From: Acidobacteriaceae bacterium TAA 166
GTDB taxonomy: Bacteria; Acidobacteriota; Terriglobia; Terriglobales; Acidobacteriaceae
Assembly: GCA_000421065.1 (NCBI GenBank)
Contig: ATWD01000002.1
Coordinates: 372,001 to 436,000, forward strand
DNA length: 64,000 nucleotides
Reading direction: 5' to 3'
Shown one piece after another: positions 7,407 to 15,299 of the stretch; positions within the stretch are counted from its first letter, which is position 1, and every line of letters starts with the position of its first letter. The position numbers were made by a program, and so were the translations under genes. Below the pieces are notes generated by a model. The model was given only the letters and a program-made list of their open reading frames with translations, had not been told where the DNA came from and searched no databases.

Positions 7407-8681
7407 ATGAGCCTTTATTTCTCTGCTGGAAGCCCGGCGACCGAGATGTCGCCCGACGATCTGCGCACCGCCCTCTTCTCCGCATTGGATGCCATCGGCC
7501 GGCGCAACAGAGTCCTCGCCGTCCCGCCCGACTTCACCCGCTTCCACTCCCAGGCCGGAGCGCTCACTGAGCTTGCCTGGCAGTACTACGGTTCGCGCCT
7601 CACCGACGTCCTCCCCGCGCTCGGAACCCACAAGGCGATGACCGACTCCGAGATCGCCACCATGTATGGCGCCACCCCGCTCGAGCTCTTCCGCGTCCAC
7701 GACTGGCGCAACGACGTCGTTACCCTCGGCGAGGTCCCCGGTTCTTTTCTGCACCAAGTCTCCGAGGGCAAGGTCGACTACACCTGGCCCGCCCAGGTCA
7801 ACAGGCTTCTGCGCGACGGCGGACATGACCTTATCCTCTCCATCGGCCAGGTCGTTCCGCATGAGGTCGTCGGCATGGCCAATTACAACAAGAACATCTT
7901 CGTCGGCACCGGAGGCTCCATCGGCATCCACCGCTCGCACTTCCTCGGCGCGGTCTATGGCATGGAGCGCATGATGGGCCGCGCCGACACTCCGGTTCGC
8001 CGCGTGCTCAACTACGCCAGCGACCACTTTGCGCAGAACCTCCCCATCGTCTACGTCCAGACCGTCGTCGGCAAGAACGCCGAGGGCAAGCTCGTCGTCC
8101 GCGGCCTCTACATCGGCGACGATGCCGAGTGCTTCAACCTGGCCGCCGCGCTCTCGCTCGAGGTTAACTTCCAGATGCTCGATCGCGAGATCAAGAAGGC
8201 CGTCGTCTTCCTCGATCCGCATGAGTTCCGTTCCACGTGGCTTGGCAACAAGAGCGTCTATCGCACCCGCATGGCCCTGGCCGATAACGCCGAGCTCATC
8301 GTCCTCGCCCCCGGCGTGCACGAGTTCGGGGAAGATGCCGCCATCGACAAGCTGATCCGCACCTACGGCTACTGCGGCACCCCACGTACCCTCGAGCTGG
8401 TCAAAGAGGACCCCGCTCTCGCAGGCAACCTCAGCGCTGCCGCCCACCTGATCCACGGATCGTCCGAAGGCCGCTTCACCATCCGCTACTGCCCCGGCCA
8501 CCTCACCCGCGAGGAGATCGAGAGCGTCCACTTCCAGTACGGCGATCTCGCCGAGTACACACAGCGATATAACCCCGACGTCCTGAAAGATGGATGGAAC
8601 ATTGTCGATGGTGAGGAGATCTTCTACATCTCCAACCCCGGGCTCGGCCTCTGGGCCTATCGTGGCCGCTTCAAAGACTAA
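7407..8681 (+). CDS. LarA-family (nickel-pincer-nucleotide) racemase/epimerase
   Basis: A 424-residue protein of the lactate racemase LarA/DUF2088 family, which uses the nickel-pincer nucleotide to racemise or epimerise 2-hydroxy acids. The residues used in LarA to hold the cofactor can be matched: His75 in GTHKAMT, His152 in VPHEVVG, Lys162 in NYNKNIFVG (the covalent attachment lysine in LarA) and His175/178 in GIHRSHF. The sequence departs from classical LarA around these motifs, so it is probably one of the many LarA homologues with another substrate. The neighbouring uxaE, gluconokinase and SDR genes make a sugar acid more likely than lactate (inference). No larB, larC or larE is visible, so the cofactor must come from elsewhere. 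Confidence 0.8.
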   Translation: MSLYFSAGSPATEMSPDDLRTALFSALDAIGRRNRVLAVPPDFTRFHSQAGALTELAWQYYGSRLTDVLPALGTHKAMTDSEIATMYGATPLELFRVHDWRNDVVTLGEVPGSFLHQVSEGKVDYTWPAQVNRLLRDGGHDLILSIGQVVPHEVVGMANYNKNIFVGTGGSIGIHRSHFLGAVYGMERMMGRADTPVRRVLNYASDHFAQNLPIVYVQTVVGKNAEGKLVVRGLYIGDDAECFNLAAALSLEVNFQMLDREIKKAVVFLDPHEFRSTWLGNKSVYRTRMALADNAELIVLAPGVHEFGEDAAIDKLIRTYGYCGTPRTLELVKEDPALAGNLSAAAHLIHGSSEGRFTIRYCPGHLTREEIESVHFQYGDLAEYTQRYNPDVLKDGWNIVDGEEIFYISNPGLGLWAYRGRFKD

Positions 8682-8694
8682 CCACCCTCAAATA

Positions 8695-8729
8695 CCAAAG
8701 TGGGAGCCCGGGGGCGGCTCCCACCTTGG
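8695..8729. terminator. Strong hairpin between convergent genes
   Basis: GTGGGAGCC (8700-8708) and GGCTCCCAC (8716-8724) form a perfect 9-bp stem, extended by CCAA/TTGG outside it. It lies directly after the LarA-like gene and before the stop of the convergent PEP-CTERM gene. It probably ends both transcripts, although the T-run is short. Confidence 0.6.
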
Positions 8730-8740
8730 GGTTGGAACAT

Positions 8741-9235
8741 CTATCTGGTTCTGGTTATCTTTCTGCTGACCGTTGCGGCTGCTCCTAGAAGGCCCGTGCC
8801 CAGCAATACCAGTGTCGAGGGCTCAGGAACCGGACTGTTGCCGACCTCAAAGGTCACCGGAACGGTTTCGGTGAAGTTATCCTCATCCTGGAGAAAGACG
8901 AAGTAGGAGGAGCCGTTGCTGAATAAGTTTACGTTGAAGTGATCCGGACCGTTGATCGCGGTGAAGCTCAGACCGCTTCCATCGAGCTGCGGATCCGATG
9001 AGGGAAAGAGCAGGTTGTCGTTCCCATTAAAGCCACCGGGCGCGAACAGGCCGGTGACCCCTGTTCCCGTTATCCCGGTGACCACATAGTCTCCGCCCTC
9101 ATCCGTCGTCGTGAGGACGCCCGATCCAGTGAAGCCAACAGCACTCCCGCTGACGGAAAAATTAAAGGTATCCGCGTGGGCCATCAAGGGTGAGATTGCG
9201 ACAAGAGACAGCAAGCAAAAACGAACGAGAGACAT
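8741..9235 (-). CDS. PEP-CTERM sorting-domain exoprotein
   Basis: A 164-residue exported protein. The N terminus (SLVRFCLLSLVAISPLMAHA) is a signal peptide. The middle is a Gly/Asn/Ser-rich beta-type region. The C terminus is a textbook PEP-CTERM signal: PVPEPST, a hydrophobic segment LVLLGTGLLGAAAT and a basic tail RKITRTR. Such proteins are processed by exosortase and are linked to extracellular polysaccharide. The frame is open far upstream of 9235, but that stretch is the shadow of uxaE; the ATG at 9235 has AGGGAG nine bases before it. The gene interrupts the LarA-uxaE cluster on the opposite strand. Confidence 0.85.
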   Translation of the reverse strand: MSLVRFCLLSLVAISPLMAHADTFNFSVSGSAVGFTGSGVLTTTDEGGDYVVTGITGTGVTGLFAPGGFNGNDNLLFPSSDPQLDGSGLSFTAINGPDHFNVNLFSNGSSYFVFLQDEDNFTETVPVTFEVGNSPVPEPSTLVLLGTGLLGAAATVSRKITRTR

Positions 9236-9513
9236 GGGGAAGTGCTCCCTTTCGAACAATTTGACGTGCATGCATCTGGGACGAAAGTAACCAATTTCAG
9301 GATCGACGTCTACCGCTCCGGCATAAAATAATTTGTTATTCACATGTGCAACAAATGATTCAAATGGTCTTATCGAAAGACCGCCCGCAGGGCCTGTGCC
9401 AATTCTCGAGGATACAGTGTGGTTACCATAGAGCCGATTTCCTCTCCTCACAACCGCTGCGCGCTCCTCATTGCGTGAATCCCATGCTTCTCTGTATGCT
9501 TGGAAGGCTTTAA

Positions 9514-9524
9514 TGGTTGGACCA
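9514..9524. promoter_or_regulatory. Candidate FadR/GntR-type operator TGGTTGGACCA
   Basis: TGGT-N3-ACCA has the geometry bound by several FCD-type GntR regulators, including lactate and uronate regulators. It lies 20 bases before the uxaE start. A second dyad, TGGTTACCA, is at 9420-9428, and GGTCTT/AAGACC pairs at 9366-9382. All lie in the 309-base spacer 9236-9544, which has no gene. This is a pattern match only, and no such regulator gene is nearby. Confidence 0.3.
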
Positions 9525-9544
9525 ATATCCGGCAGGGGATTGTG

Positions 9545-10798
9545 ATGAAAGAGCTTCCAAGGTTTTCGATAGGAGTGGGCGATCGGTTCGCTCATCAGGC
9601 GATGGCGCAACTCGCCGCATGCATCAAGGCGAAAGATGCCGGGCTTGAGGTCGTGCCGGTGTGGAACAAGTCCAATCGCGAGCACAACATCATCGGGAGC
9701 GAGCCGTCCGAGACCCGCAAGGCCGCCGATGTTGCTGTTCAGGAGCTTGCCTGGCCCGCGCCGTACTTCCTCGACGCCGATCACATCAACCTGAACACCG
9801 TTGAGCGTTTCCTCGCTCCCTGTGACTTTTTCACCCTCGATGTCGCCGAGATGATTAGCAAGCCTGCCGATGCCGCCGATGTGGAGGCCTTCGTCTCCCG
9901 CCATCCTGAGCTCATCGGAGCCGTGACCATTCCCGGGATCGAGCAGCCCTTCAGCACGGACGCGGGCTTCGTCACGAAGGTCGCCGACAAGTTTCTTGCC
10001 GCCGTGGAGGACGCTGGCCGCATCTATCGCTTCCTGGTGGAGAAGAAGGGCGAGGGGAACTTCGTGCCCGAGGTCTCGATGGACGAGACCGACTTCCCCC
10101 AGACCCCGGTCGAGCTTCTCATCATCCTCGCGGCGATCGCCGATGAGAAGATACCCATCCAGACCATTGCCCCCAAGTTCACCGGCCGGTTCAACAAGGG
10201 CGTCGATTATGTGGGCGATGTCGACCAGTTCGCCCGAGAGTTCCGTGAAGACATCGCCGCCATCGCCTTCGCGGTGAAGACCTATGGCCTGCCCTCCAAT
10301 CTCAAGCTCAGCGTTCACTCCGGCTCCGATAAATTCTCCATCTACAAGTCCATCCACGATGCGGTGAGCGCGACCGGCGCTGGAGTTCATCTGAAGACCG
10401 CGGGGACCACCTGGCTTGAGGAGTTGATCGGTCTCGCCGAAGCTGATGGTTCGGGGCTCGAGATCGCCAAGGAGGTTTATCGCGAGGCCTTCGATCATCG
10501 CGAGGAGCTCTGCGCCCCCTATGCCAGCGTCATCGACATCGATCCGGCCGGGCTGCCCGCACCCGAGGAGGTCGATGGCTGGACCAGCGAGCAGTACGTC
10601 TCCGCCCTGCGGCACGACCAGTCGAATGCCGGCTACAACCCCAGCTTCCGGCAGCTTCTGCACGTGGGCTTCAAGGTCGCGGCCAAGATGGGGGACCGCT
10701 ACCTGAAGGCGCTCGAGGCCAACGAAGAGAGCGTCGCGCGCAATGTGACCACGAACCTGTTTGACCGACACATCCGGCCCGTCTTTCTGGGAAAATAA
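9545..10798 (+). CDS. uxaE: Tagaturonate epimerase family protein
   Basis: A 417-residue protein recognised as UxaE, which interconverts D-tagaturonate and D-fructuronate so that galacturonate carbon can join the mannonate branch. Recognisable blocks include GVGDRFAHQAMAQL near the start, FLDADHINLNTV, EVSMDETDFPQTP, IAPKFTGRFNKGVDYVGD and SVHSGSDKFSIY, rich in Asp, His and Glu as expected for a metal-dependent sugar epimerase. The ATG at 9545 has AGGGG six bases upstream. Gluconokinase and an SDR follow on the same strand. As I recall, Thermotoga maritima has uxaE close to gluconate genes, which would make this a sugar-acid catabolic module. Confidence 0.85.
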   Translation: MKELPRFSIGVGDRFAHQAMAQLAACIKAKDAGLEVVPVWNKSNREHNIIGSEPSETRKAADVAVQELAWPAPYFLDADHINLNTVERFLAPCDFFTLDVAEMISKPADAADVEAFVSRHPELIGAVTIPGIEQPFSTDAGFVTKVADKFLAAVEDAGRIYRFLVEKKGEGNFVPEVSMDETDFPQTPVELLIILAAIADEKIPIQTIAPKFTGRFNKGVDYVGDVDQFAREFREDIAAIAFAVKTYGLPSNLKLSVHSGSDKFSIYKSIHDAVSATGAGVHLKTAGTTWLEELIGLAEADGSGLEIAKEVYREAFDHREELCAPYASVIDIDPAGLPAPEEVDGWTSEQYVSALRHDQSNAGYNPSFRQLLHVGFKVAAKMGDRYLKALEANEESVARNVTTNLFDRHIRPVFLGK

Positions 10799-10819
10799 GA
10801 AACGCCTCGGAAAGGATGC

Positions 10820-11338
10820 ATGGAGCAGATGATCGTTGTCGTGATGGGTGTCAGCGGATCGGGCAAAACCACCATCGGCGAGCTTCTCGCCAAACGTTCA
10901 GGAGCGGTCTTCGCCGACGCAGATGACTATCATCCAGCGGCCAACAAGGAGAAGATGTCTGCCGGGCACCCCCTGAACGATGAAGATCGTAAGCCGTGGC
11001 TCGAGACCCTCAACCGCCTGATGCTCGTCTGGTACCAGGAGGGCGGCAGCGGGGTGCTGGCCTGCTCCGCGCTCAAGCAGAGCTATCGCGACACCCTGGC
11101 CCACGGCATTCCGGCTGAAGGGATCCGCTTCGTCTGGCTCGACCTCTCGCCCGAGATGATCTCCAAGCGCCTCGCCTCACGCCACCACGAGTTCATGAAC
11201 CCAGATCTGTTACAAAGTCAGATCAACACCCTCGAGCCGCCGGCCGATGCCCTTCGCATCGTCAACGATGCCACCCCGGATGAGGTCGTCAGTCGTATTC
11301 TCACGCAGCTTCCAGCAACAGCCGAAGCCAAGAGCTAG
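10820..11338 (+). CDS. gntK: Gluconokinase (thermoresistant, GntK type)
   Basis: Phosphorylates D-gluconate to 6-phosphogluconate with ATP. At 172 residues it is the normal length for the P-loop gluconokinase family. Walker A is GVSGSGKTT near the N terminus. FADADDYHP carries the substrate-binding acidic patch, LNDEDRKPWL and 'ACSALKQSYRDTL' are family signatures, and ASRHHEFMNPDLLQSQ is the lid. The start codon lies 22 bases after the uxaE stop with AAAGG upstream, so it is probably co-transcribed with uxaE. A 13-bp tandem duplication overlaps its stop codon. Confidence 0.93.
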   Translation: MEQMIVVVMGVSGSGKTTIGELLAKRSGAVFADADDYHPAANKEKMSAGHPLNDEDRKPWLETLNRLMLVWYQEGGSGVLACSALKQSYRDTLAHGIPAEGIRFVWLDLSPEMISKRLASRHHEFMNPDLLQSQINTLEPPADALRIVNDATPDEVVSRILTQLPATAEAKS

Positions 11339-11357
11339 AGCTTCGAGCTAGAGCTTC
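11332..11357. repeat. Perfect 13-bp tandem duplication over the gntK stop
   Basis: GAGCTAGAGCTTC occurs twice in a row (11332-11344 and 11345-11357). The gntK stop codon TAG lies in the first copy. It looks like a recent slippage duplication in the gntK-SDR spacer. Confidence 0.7.
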
Positions 11358-11391
11358 AAAAAACATACAAAGCAAGAGAGGAAGAACTTTC

Positions 11392-12168
11392 ATGGCGCAC
11401 CCTTTATTTGATCTGACCGGCAAGACGGCAGTCGTCGTAGGCGGAACCTCAGGCATCGGTCTGGCCATGGCGGTGGGCCTCGCCGAGTCGGGGGCCGACG
11501 TCGTCGCGACCTCGCGCCGCGGCGAGCAGGTCGAGGAGGCCGCCCAGGCCATCGAGTCCAAGGGCCGCCGCGCTCTTCGCCTGACCTCGGACGTGGGCGA
11601 CCGGGCCTCGCTCGAGGCCGTCCTCGAGGCCACTCTCAAGGAGTTCGGCAAGGTCGACATCCTCATCAACTCGGCCGGAAAGATCAAGCGCGAGCCCACC
11701 CTCACCGTCTCCGAGGAGACCTGGAACGACATCATAGACACGAATGTGACTGGGACCTTGCGCGCCTGCCAGATCTTCGGCAGGCACATGCTCGAGCGCG
11801 GCTCCGGGCGCATCATCAACATAGCCTCGCTCAATACCTACGTCTCGTTGAAAGAGGTGACCGCCTATGCCGCCAGCAAGGCCGCCGTGGGCGCCCTCAC
11901 CAAGTCGCTGGCGGTCGAGTGGAGCTCGCGCGGGGTGACCGTCAACGCTATCGCGCCGGGGGTCTTTCGGACGGCGCTCAACCAGAAGCTTCTGGACGAG
12001 AGCGACCGCGGCAAGGAGCTCCTGATGCGCACGCCGATGGGCCGCTTCGGCAAGACCGAGGAACTGGTCGGCTCGGCGATCTTTCTTGCGAGCGACGCTT
12101 CGAGCTTCATCACCGGGGAGATCCTGGTGGTCGATGGCGGCTTCCTGGCCAGCGGCGTGAACCAGTAA
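11392..12168 (+). CDS. SDR oxidoreductase, gluconate 5-dehydrogenase-like
   Basis: A 258-residue classical short-chain dehydrogenase. The cofactor loop is GGTSGIGLAMAVGLAESGADVV, the NAG-type motif appears as INSAG, and the catalytic set is N116/S143/Y156/K160-like in INIASLNTY...AYAASKAAV. The C-terminal ITGEILVVDGGF is standard. FDLTGKTAVV at the N terminus and the overall pattern resemble gluconate 5-dehydrogenase/2-deoxygluconate dehydrogenase (IdnO/KduD) enzymes. The neighbours uxaE and gntK suggest that it reduces a keto-aldonate such as fructuronate, tagaturonate or 5-ketogluconate (inference). AGGAAGAA precedes the ATG. Confidence 0.85.
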   Translation: MAHPLFDLTGKTAVVVGGTSGIGLAMAVGLAESGADVVATSRRGEQVEEAAQAIESKGRRALRLTSDVGDRASLEAVLEATLKEFGKVDILINSAGKIKREPTLTVSEETWNDIIDTNVTGTLRACQIFGRHMLERGSGRIINIASLNTYVSLKEVTAYAASKAAVGALTKSLAVEWSSRGVTVNAIAPGVFRTALNQKLLDESDRGKELLMRTPMGRFGKTEELVGSAIFLASDASSFITGEILVVDGGFLASGVNQ

Positions 12169-12241
12169 CCCCAAAGTTGGTTCTGGTGGTTCTTCTTCGC
12201 ATTGGGCTACTTTTCTTCGCATCGGTTTGCATACGGCAAAG

Positions 12242-12270
12242 CCTGAAGAGATCTCTTCAGGGAGTTTTTA
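12242..12270 (+). terminator. Intrinsic terminator of the uxaE-gntK-SDR operon
   Basis: CCTGAAGAGATCTCTTCAGG (12242-12261) is a perfect 20-bp palindrome, an 8-bp stem with a GATC loop. It is followed by GGAGTTTTTA. It lies 74 bases after the SDR stop. Confidence 0.75.
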
Positions 12271-12318
12271 CGTTTCGAATGGGTGCGATAAGGAGGAGAC
12301 ATCCCTCCGCTCAGTAGA

Positions 12319-12939
12319 ATGAGAGCTATGGCATTTAACCTTGAAAAAGGGAGCTTCGACGCCCTGGTCTTCGACTGCGATGGAACGCTGGTCGATAGCG
12401 CGGGAGCTCATCTGTTTTCCATTCAGCGGGCGCTTGAGCCTTTGGGCGCGACCATAACGGAGGAGTGGTACAGCACGCGCCATGGCCTGGGGCCGGACGA
12501 TCTGCTAGACGCGTTCGAGGCCGAGTTCAAGGTGGAGTCGTTGATTCGGGAGGAGTTTTATAAGAGATCCAACAAGGCGTTCCTCGACAATCTGCACCTG
12601 ATTCAGGAGATCAAGGTGGTCTCGGATGTGGCGCGGCGGTGGTTTGGGCAGGTTCCCATGGCCGTGGCCTCGAACGGCGTGAGGAGGAATGTGGAGGCGA
12701 CGCTGATTGCTACGCGTTTGCGCCCCATGTTCTACACGATCGTGACGGCGGCGGATGTGGAGCGGCCGAAGCCCGCCCCTGACGTTTATCTGGAGGCGGC
12801 CAAACGGATGCGGGTGAAACCGGAGCGGGTGGTGGTCTTCGAGGACTCGAACGAAGGTCTGGAGGCCGCGGCCCGGGCGGGGATGCGGGCCTTTGATATC
12901 CGCGAGGAGCGAGGACCGGAGCGGGTCTCTCGCGGGTAG
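12319..12939 (+). CDS. HAD-superfamily phosphatase
   Basis: A 206-residue HAD hydrolase of the beta-phosphoglucomutase/YqaB-like class with an alpha-helical cap. Motif I is FDCDGTLVDS (nucleophile and acid Asp), motif II is in AVASNGVRR, and motifs III/IV are in AADVERPKPAPDVY and VVFEDSNEGLEAA. These proteins usually dephosphorylate sugar phosphates. The gene lies after the sugar-acid operon but beyond its terminator, so a link is only suggestive. Start codons at 12319 and 12328 are both possible; the strong AAGGAGG is about 20 bases upstream and pairs with CCTCC just after it. Confidence 0.85.
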   Translation: MRAMAFNLEKGSFDALVFDCDGTLVDSAGAHLFSIQRALEPLGATITEEWYSTRHGLGPDDLLDAFEAEFKVESLIREEFYKRSNKAFLDNLHLIQEIKVVSDVARRWFGQVPMAVASNGVRRNVEATLIATRLRPMFYTIVTAADVERPKPAPDVYLEAAKRMRVKPERVVVFEDSNEGLEAAARAGMRAFDIREERGPERVSRG

Positions 12940-12956
12940 AAGCACGGAAGCACAGC

Positions 12957-13466
12957 TTAGAGGTTGGTGAGGTAGCTCATGATCTCGGGGCTGGTCCAGT
13001 CCTGGGAGCTGACGAACTTGCGTCGCAGGATTCCGTTGCGGTCGATGACGTAAGTCTCGGGGATCTGGGCGGTGCCGTAGAGGGCGTTGATGCGGCCGTC
13101 CTCATCGCGAACGGTCTTGATGTCGATGTGATTTTTGACGAGGAAGCGCTGGTAGACGTCGGGGTCCTGGTCGATGCTGACTGCGACGATAGCGACGTCG
13201 GGCATGCGCTTGTGGAGCTCGAGCAGGCTGGGGAGCTCTTCGACGCAGGGGGCGCAGAAGCTGGCCCAGAGGTTGAGGAGAACGACCTTGCCGCGCAGCT
13301 TGCTGAGGTCGATGGTCTGGGAGCCGTCGCTGATGACGAACTGTGGGGCCGCCTTGCCGATGTTGCCGGGATGCTGGCCGCGATCGCAGCCGGCGGTGGC
13401 CAGCAGTAAGGCGAGGCCGGTCAACAGGCTTGAAAGCTTCCAGGGAGTGCGCTTCTTCTGTTCCAC
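12957..13466 (-). CDS. TlpA/ResA-like thiol-disulfide oxidoreductase lipoprotein
   Basis: A 169-residue thioredoxin-fold protein. The N terminus is a lipoprotein signal peptide (LLTGLALLLATAGC, lipobox cysteine at about residue 27), so it should be anchored in the envelope. The redox motif is CAPC in NLWASFCAPCVEELP, and IPETYVIDRNG carries the cis-proline-side signature of AhpC/TSA-Redoxin members. It probably reduces disulfides, for example during cytochrome c maturation. The start is GTG at 13466. A TATTAT box sits six bases upstream on the same strand, so the transcript could be leaderless. The gene converges with the HAD gene. Confidence 0.85.
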   Translation of the reverse strand: MEQKKRTPWKLSSLLTGLALLLATAGCDRGQHPGNIGKAAPQFVISDGSQTIDLSKLRGKVVLLNLWASFCAPCVEELPSLLELHKRMPDVAIVAVSIDQDPDVYQRFLVKNHIDIKTVRDEDGRINALYGTAQIPETYVIDRNGILRRKFVSSQDWTSPEIMSYLTNL

Positions 13467-13570
13467 GTTCCTATAATACGAGAGCGGACCGCGAGGATCC
13501 TGCAGCGGGCAGAGAGTGGAGATTGCAGTCAGGGCGTATTGACATATTCCTTTAGCGAAGAAGAGCTCTG

Positions 13571-13752
13571 CCGCGCCGGCCCACTACGCGTGGGGCGGTC
13601 ACTTCGTGACATGTATGCAGCCTTCGCCATGGGCCTCCCTCCGGTCGGCGTGAAGATCTTTGCAAGCGACCAACGGGAGCCTCACCCCGAAGGGAGTACA
13701 TGCGTCACGAAGAGTGCGCCTCACGCGCAGTGGGCCCGGCCGGCAGGCCATC
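13571..13752. repeat. About 180-bp self-complementary repeat, copy A
   Basis: The left arm includes CCCACTACGCGTGGGG, CGGTCACTTCGTGAC and a TTCG block. The right arm, read in reverse complement, gives CCCACTGCGCGTGAGG, CTTCGTGACGCATG and CCCTTCGG, so the whole unit can fold into one long imperfect hairpin with smaller hairpins inside (GTCACTTCGTGAC). The 20-mer at 13732-13751 is identical to 17294-17313. A second full copy lies at 52413-52590. The unit occupies the spacer just before the glycosyltransferase start. Confidence 0.75.
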
Positions 13753-13787
13753 GTTTTGACGCGGGATTTCGGAGGGCAGGGGAGAGA

Positions 13788-14837
13788 GTGACTGACGAGC
13801 AGGAGAGCCACGGGGTGGAATTGACGGTCGTCGTTCCGGCGCGGAATGAGGAGGCCTCGCTGGCTGGATGTCTGGAATCGCTGGTACGGCAGACCGAGCC
13901 TGGATTCGCGCTGGGGCAGCAGTGGGAGTTGATCGTCGTCGATGACGAATCGTCGGATCGGACGGGGGCGATTGCGTCGGAGTTCGCCGGGAGGTATGCG
14001 GGAGTTACGGTGATGACGCCGCCTCCACCGCAGAGATTCACGGGGAAGAACAATGCCTGCTGGGCCGCGGCGCAAGGAGCTCGCGGCCAGTGGATTCTGT
14101 TTACCGATGCCGATACGGTGCATGAGCTGGGAGATCTTTCGCGATCGATCCGGGAGGCGGAGCGGCATGGGGCGGCGCTGCTCTCGTACTCCCCGCGGCA
14201 GATCGTCATCGGATTCTGGCAGAGGGTGGTGATGCCGCTGGTGTTCTCCGAACTGGCGAGCGTGTACGACATGAAGCAGGTGAACGATCCTGAGAATCCG
14301 CTGGCAGCGGCGAATGGACAGTTTCTGCTAGTGGATCGTGAGGCCTATTTTGCCGTGGGTGGGCATAGGGCGGTGGCCAGGGATGTGCTCGAGGATGTGG
14401 AGCTGGCGCGCGTGTTCAAACTGAGCGAGAGGACGATCCGGTTTCGGTATGCTCCCGAGGCGCTTTCGACACGGATGTATCGCACCACGACGGCGATGAT
14501 CGAGGGCTGGACGAAGAATCTGGCGCTGCTGTTTCCGCAGCCGGTTCTGCTGGCGGTCTTCCGGATGCTGGATCTGCTGTTGTACTTCGGGCTACCGGTG
14601 CTGGCGTGCGCGATTCCATGGCTGGTGACCTGGCAGCGATGGGTTGTGATGGCCTTCTGGGCACGTGCCCTGCTGCGGTTTTATCGCCGAGTGGGGCGGT
14701 CGAACTTCCCGGTCGTTGAGGTGGCTCTGTCGATCCTTGGGGTTCCGTTATTTGCTTACCTTCTGGTACGGAGCGCGGTGCATCACCGGTTTCGCAGGAC
14801 GGTGGAGTGGAAGGGGCGAAGCTATCCGGTGGGCTGA
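13788..14837 (+). CDS. Family 2 glycosyltransferase with membrane anchor (HpnB-like)
   Basis: A 349-residue GT-A enzyme. VELTVVVPARNEEASLAGCL is the nucleotide-sugar-binding start, VVDDESSDRT carries the first acidic motif, and LFTDADTVHEL is the DxD metal site. LEDVELARVFK supplies the ED of the catalytic region. Two hydrophobic segments at about residues 240-290 and 300-330 anchor it. The layout resembles HpnB hopanoid-associated and CrtQ-type glycosyltransferases, and a paralogue lies at 28815. The frame is open back to 13539, but that part is the palindromic repeat. The GTG at 13788, following GGGGAGA, places the GT motif at the N terminus. Confidence 0.75.
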   Translation: MTDEQESHGVELTVVVPARNEEASLAGCLESLVRQTEPGFALGQQWELIVVDDESSDRTGAIASEFAGRYAGVTVMTPPPPQRFTGKNNACWAAAQGARGQWILFTDADTVHELGDLSRSIREAERHGAALLSYSPRQIVIGFWQRVVMPLVFSELASVYDMKQVNDPENPLAAANGQFLLVDREAYFAVGGHRAVARDVLEDVELARVFKLSERTIRFRYAPEALSTRMYRTTTAMIEGWTKNLALLFPQPVLLAVFRMLDLLLYFGLPVLACAIPWLVTWQRWVVMAFWARALLRFYRRVGRSNFPVVEVALSILGVPLFAYLLVRSAVHHRFRRTVEWKGRSYPVG

Positions 14838-14885
14838 CGGGGCTCGATCTTTGCAGCGAGAGCGATACACTAGAAGAGAGGCAAG

Positions 14886-15299
14886 ATGATCTTTCTTACA
14901 CGCAAGGCCGAGTTCTCTTCCGCGCACTTTTACTGGATCGAGGACTGGACCGAGGAAGAGAACCAGAGGGTCTTCGGCAGGTGCGCCAACCGGAACGGCC
15001 ATGGGCACAACTACACGGTCGAGGTGACGGTGGCGGGCGAGGTGGACCCGGTCTCGGGGTTCGTCGTCGATCTGAAGCAGCTGAAGGACATCCTCGAGCA
15101 GGAGGTGATCCGGGTGTACGACCACCGGCATCTGAACCTCGAGGTTCCGGAGTTCAAGACGATGGTGCCGACGACGGAGAACATCTCGATCGCGATCTGG
15201 AAGAGGCTTGAGGGCAAGATCCCGAACGCTCGGCTGCACAGGATTCGCGTGTACGAGATGCCGGACCTGTTTGCGGACTTTTACGGAGAAGAGGGATGA
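14886..15299 (+). CDS. 6-pyruvoyl-tetrahydropterin synthase-like protein, paralogue 1
   Basis: A 137-residue T-fold enzyme. Zinc ligands are His in SSAHFYW and the two His of GHGHNY. The catalytic Cys is in C-A-N-R-N-G-H-G-H, Asp/His are in YDHRHLN, and the Glu is in TTENIS. The C-x5-HGH spacing matches the C-N-N-x-N-G-H-G-H of 6-pyruvoyl-tetrahydropterin synthase (PTPS) from eukaryotes, rather than the shorter spacing I recall for E. coli QueD. It overlaps the second paralogue by four bases (ATGA), and folE follows, so dihydroneopterin triphosphate is the probable substrate. Whether the product feeds tetrahydropterin or queuosine cannot be decided here. Confidence 0.8.
   Translation: MIFLTRKAEFSSAHFYWIEDWTEEENQRVFGRCANRNGHGHNYTVEVTVAGEVDPVSGFVVDLKQLKDILEQEVIRVYDHRHLNLEVPEFKTMVPTTENISIAIWKRLEGKIPNARLHRIRVYEMPDLFADFYGEEG

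Noticed and set aside
8741..10771. 676-codon minus-strand frame covering uxaE in antisense
   Set aside because: Only the last 164 codons (the PEP-CTERM gene) make sense; the rest is the shadow of uxaE in GC-rich DNA.
13539..13787. 83-codon N-terminal extension of the glycosyltransferase
   Set aside because: It is the palindromic repeat read through by chance; the GT2 motif starts right after the GTG at 13788.
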